From Candidatus Aerophobota bacterium (GTDB taxonomy: Bacteria > Aerophobota > Aerophobia > Aerophobales > B3-G15): DNA of 6,454 bases. Shown in pieces: positions 3,988 through 6,454 of this stretch. Under the pieces are notes generated by a model, which was given only the letters and a program-made list of their open reading frames with translations, was not told where the DNA came from and made no database searches. A program made the position numbers and the translations under genes. Positions within the stretch are counted from its first letter, which is position 1. The number at the start of each line of letters is the position of its first letter. Location of the stretch: assembly GCA_011372105.1 (NCBI GenBank), contig DRTT01000136.1:1-6454 (forward strand). Reading direction: 5' to 3'.

Positions 3988-6441
3988 TTATTCTACTACA
4001 ATGTTTATAAGCTTTCCGGGAACATGAATTATTTTCTTTATCTTTTTACCCTGTGTGTACCTTTTTACCTTGTCTCTTTTTAAGACCTCTTTTTCTATAT
4101 CTTCCTTTTTTTGATTGGAAAAAATGGTGAGCCTATCTCTTAATCTGCCATTTACCTGAACAACCAGGGTTATTTTATCAGACCTTAAAAGCGACCTCTT
4201 GAACGTGGGCCACTCACACGAAAAAAGCTCCTTTTTACAACCCATCCTATCTGCAAGTTCCTGAGCAATGTGAGGTGTGAAAGGGTAAAGAAGTAAAATT
4301 AAAACCTGGAGAGACTCTTTGAAAACAGAACTTCTCTTATCAGGATAGGCGTAAAGATAATTAACAAATTCCATAAGAGAGGCAAGAGCGGTATTAAACC
4401 GAAAACGCTGCTCAATATCCTGGGTCACCTTTTCTATGGTCTTGTTAACCATCACTTTAAGTTCGTTTTCATTATCTTTATCATCCTCTCTTTCCTTATA
4501 AATCTCTTCCAGCTTTTCTTTCCACTTCGCACCATTTTCCAGAATAAGTCTCCACACCCTCTTTAAGAATCTATTGACACCTTCAAGTCCTTCCTGCTTC
4601 CACTCAAGGTCCACTTCAGGAGGTGCAGCAAAGAGAATAAACCCCCTCAAGGTATCTGCTCCATACTCTTTTATTATCATTTCCGGATCAACCACATTAC
4701 CTTTGGACTTTGACATCTTAGCTCCATCTTTTATAACCATCCCCTGAGTTAGAAGTCTTGTGAAAGGCTCACCTATATCTAAAAGACCGATATCTCTCAG
4801 AGCCTTGGTGAAAAAGCGAGAGTAGAGAAGATGCAAAATCGCATGTTCTATTCCACCTATGTACTGGTCCACAGGCATCCAGTAACTTGCCTCCTCTCTG
4901 TCAAAGGGGAGGTCATCCTTACCTTTACCTGTATATCTTAAAAAATACCAGGAGGAATCAACAAATGTATCCATGGTATCTGTCTCTCTTCTTGCTCTTC
5001 CTCCACATTCAGGACAGGTGCACTCAACAAAAGACTCAACTTTTGCAAGAGGAGATCCTCCCTTTCCTGTAATCTCCACATCAAAAGGAAGCTCAACCGG
5101 AAGATCTTTTTCTGGCACAGTGACAACTCCGCATCTTTCACAGTAAATAACAGGGATAGGGGTTCCCCAGTATCTTTGGCGGGAAATACACCAGTCTCTC
5201 AGCTTGTAATGAACTTTGGGAATACCAATCTTTTGATAAACCATCCACTGGCTCATTTTCTCTCTTGCCTTTTCACTTGGCATTCCATTAAACTGCCCGG
5301 AATTAACCATTATCCCCTCGCCTGTATAAGCCTCCTTTAAAACAACATCGGGATTCTTTTCTCCCGGAGGTAGCACTACCACCCTAATGGGCAGGTTATA
5401 CTTGAGGGCAAACTCAAAATCCCTCGTGTCATGAGCAGGAACAGCCATTATGGCTCCTGTCCCGTATTCCATCAAAACATAGTTTGCTATCCACACAGGA
5501 ATTTTCTCTCTATTAACAGGATTAACAGCCCATATTCCAGCAAAAACACCCCTTTTTTCCACCTCTCCCTTAATAAGCTGTTCTTTACGCATAAGCTCAA
5601 TCTCGCTCTTAAGCAAGGGATCTCTCTCTGCCAGTTTCTCTGAGAGAGGGTGAAAAGGAGAAAGAACAAGGTAAGTCGCACCAAAAATAGTATCAGGGCG
5701 TGTGGTGTAAACAGATATTTTCTCTCCACTTTCAGCAATTTCAAAATCTATCTGCATACCTTTGCTTTTACCTATCCAGTTAACCTGCATCTTCTTCACT
5801 GTGGAAGGCCAGTCCATTTTCTCTATCTCTTCCAAAAGCTCATCTGCATACTCTGTAATTTTAAGAAACCACTGATTCAGGTTCTTCTGGATAATGGGTG
5901 TCTCACACCTGTAGCATTTCCCCTCTATTACCTGCTCGTTGGCAAGAACTGTGGAGCAGGCAGGACACCAGTTGGCAGGTGCCTTTTTCTGGTAGACAAG
6001 TCCTTTTTCATAAAATTTTATAAAAAACCACTGATTCCAACGGTAATAATTTCTGTCACAGGTTATAACTTCTCTTTCCCAATCATAAGAAAACCCAAGC
6101 CTTTTCAATTGCCGTCGCAAATTGTCTATATTAGCGTAGGTCCACTTTTTAGGATGCACTCCTTTTTCAATTGCTGCATTTTCCGCAGGAAGACCAAAGG
6201 CATCAAACCCGATAGGGTGCAGGACATTGTAACCTTTCATCCTTTTAAAATGAGCTACAACATCTCCTATGGTATAGTTGCGGACATGTCCTATATGAAT
6301 GCTACCCGAGGTGTAAGGAAACATCTCCAGTATGTAATACTTTTTCCTGTTATCAACAGAAGAGGAAAAGGTTTTCTCCCTCTCCCAGCGCTCTTGCCAT
6401 TTCTTTTCTACTTCCTCCGGGCTATATTCTGGTAAACTCAT
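3988..6441 (-). CDS. leuS: Leucyl-tRNA synthetase (leucine--tRNA ligase)
   Basis: Class I synthetase that charges tRNA-Leu with leucine in the cytosol; 817 residues, complete. Seen in order: FPYTSGSIHIGH (41-52) with the HIGH signature; a zinc module CPAC...CYRC (159-162, 176-179); the CP1 editing domain with TTRPDTIFGATYLVLSP (246-262) and GTGAIMAVPAHDTRDFEFA (327-345), where D341 corresponds to the conserved editing Asp; RDWCISRQRYWGTPIP (415-430); a second Cys set CERC/CPEC (434-437, 476-479); MDTFVDSSWYFLR (490-502); KMSKS (575-579); the anticodon-binding helical domain; and a C-terminal tail ending HVPGKLINIVVE. LLTQGMVIKDGA runs straight into KMSKS, so the leucine-specific insertion of the E. 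coli type is absent or minimal, which explains the modest length. The ATG has GGAG (6451-6448) 6 nt upstream. Its promoter lies beyond the right edge; comEA follows 6 bp after the stop. Confidence 0.98.
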   Translation of the reverse strand: MSLPEYSPEEVEKKWQERWEREKTFSSSVDNRKKYYILEMFPYTSGSIHIGHVRNYTIGDVVAHFKRMKGYNVLHPIGFDAFGLPAENAAIEKGVHPKKWTYANIDNLRRQLKRLGFSYDWEREVITCDRNYYRWNQWFFIKFYEKGLVYQKKAPANWCPACSTVLANEQVIEGKCYRCETPIIQKNLNQWFLKITEYADELLEEIEKMDWPSTVKKMQVNWIGKSKGMQIDFEIAESGEKISVYTTRPDTIFGATYLVLSPFHPLSEKLAERDPLLKSEIELMRKEQLIKGEVEKRGVFAGIWAVNPVNREKIPVWIANYVLMEYGTGAIMAVPAHDTRDFEFALKYNLPIRVVVLPPGEKNPDVVLKEAYTGEGIMVNSGQFNGMPSEKAREKMSQWMVYQKIGIPKVHYKLRDWCISRQRYWGTPIPVIYCERCGVVTVPEKDLPVELPFDVEITGKGGSPLAKVESFVECTCPECGGRARRETDTMDTFVDSSWYFLRYTGKGKDDLPFDREEASYWMPVDQYIGGIEHAILHLLYSRFFTKALRDIGLLDIGEPFTRLLTQGMVIKDGAKMSKSKGNVVDPEMIIKEYGADTLRGFILFAAPPEVDLEWKQEGLEGVNRFLKRVWRLILENGAKWKEKLEEIYKEREDDKDNENELKVMVNKTIEKVTQDIEQRFRFNTALASLMEFVNYLYAYPDKRSSVFKESLQVLILLLYPFTPHIAQELADRMGCKKELFSCEWPTFKRSLLRSDKITLVVQVNGRLRDRLTIFSNQKKEDIEKEVLKRDKVKRYTQGKKIKKIIHVPGKLINIVVE

Positions 6442-6447
6442 TTTATT

Positions 6448-6451
6448 CTCC
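6448..6451 (-). promoter_or_regulatory. Ribosome binding site of leuS
   Basis: On the minus strand GGAG (6451-6448) lies 6 nt before the ATG at 6441-6439, which confirms the leuS start. Only 13 bases upstream of the gene are visible, so neither its promoter nor a possible T-box leader can be assessed. Confidence 0.7.
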
Positions 6452-6454
6452 AGG

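Noticed and set aside
5650..6435. Long plus-strand open frame (261 codons) opposite leuS
   Set aside because: It is entirely antisense to the conserved N-terminal half of leuS, has no family motifs, and is Cys/Phe/Tyr-rich as expected of a reversed Lys/Glu-rich gene.
1..6454. CRISPR array, insertion sequence, tRNA/rRNA gene, prophage or defence island
   Set aside because: No regularly spaced repeats, terminal inverted repeats, transposase-like protein or RNA-gene sequence was found; all long frames are accounted for by known families.

Overview
This is a low-GC bacterial chromosomal window (GC roughly in the high 30s percent, judged by eye). Arginine is almost always AGA/AGG, ATA is common for isoleucine, and proteins are rich in Lys, Glu and Ile. 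That pattern fits a low-GC, possibly thermophilic, bacterium, but no marker fixes the phylum. The genes are densely packed: the longest stretch without a gene is about 170 bases.

Layout. Bases 1-475 (minus strand) hold the N-terminal 158 codons of a TetR-family repressor whose C-terminus lies beyond the left edge. Its promoter overlaps a TetR-type palindrome (488-505). Upstream on the same strand is a complete 12-TM MFS transporter (559-1719) resembling the Fsr/fosmidomycin-resistance branch. A short divergent control region (1720-1891) separates it from a plus-strand pair, tmk (1892-2521) and holB (2511-3500), which overlap by 11 bases. Converging on them from the right is a minus-strand pair, leuS (3988-6441) followed 6 bases later by comEA (3493-3981). 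The comEA and holB reading frames overlap tail to tail by 8 bases.

How the genes fit together. tmk (dTDP synthesis) and holB (clamp-loader delta prime subunit) form a replication-supply operon. leuS is an essential tRNA-charging enzyme, here co-directional with a DNA-uptake protein, ComEA, so the organism may be naturally transformable. The MFS/TetR part looks like a regulated export locus, although the repressor's main target may lie off the left edge.

I see no CRISPR array, transposon, tRNA or rRNA, and no clearly new multi-gene system. The most interesting non-coding structure is in the 1720-1891 control region. Its two back-to-back promoters share a near-identical 11-bp element in opposite orientation, a 9-bp motif is repeated directly between them, and an imperfect 27-bp palindrome lies across the predicted tmk transcription start.
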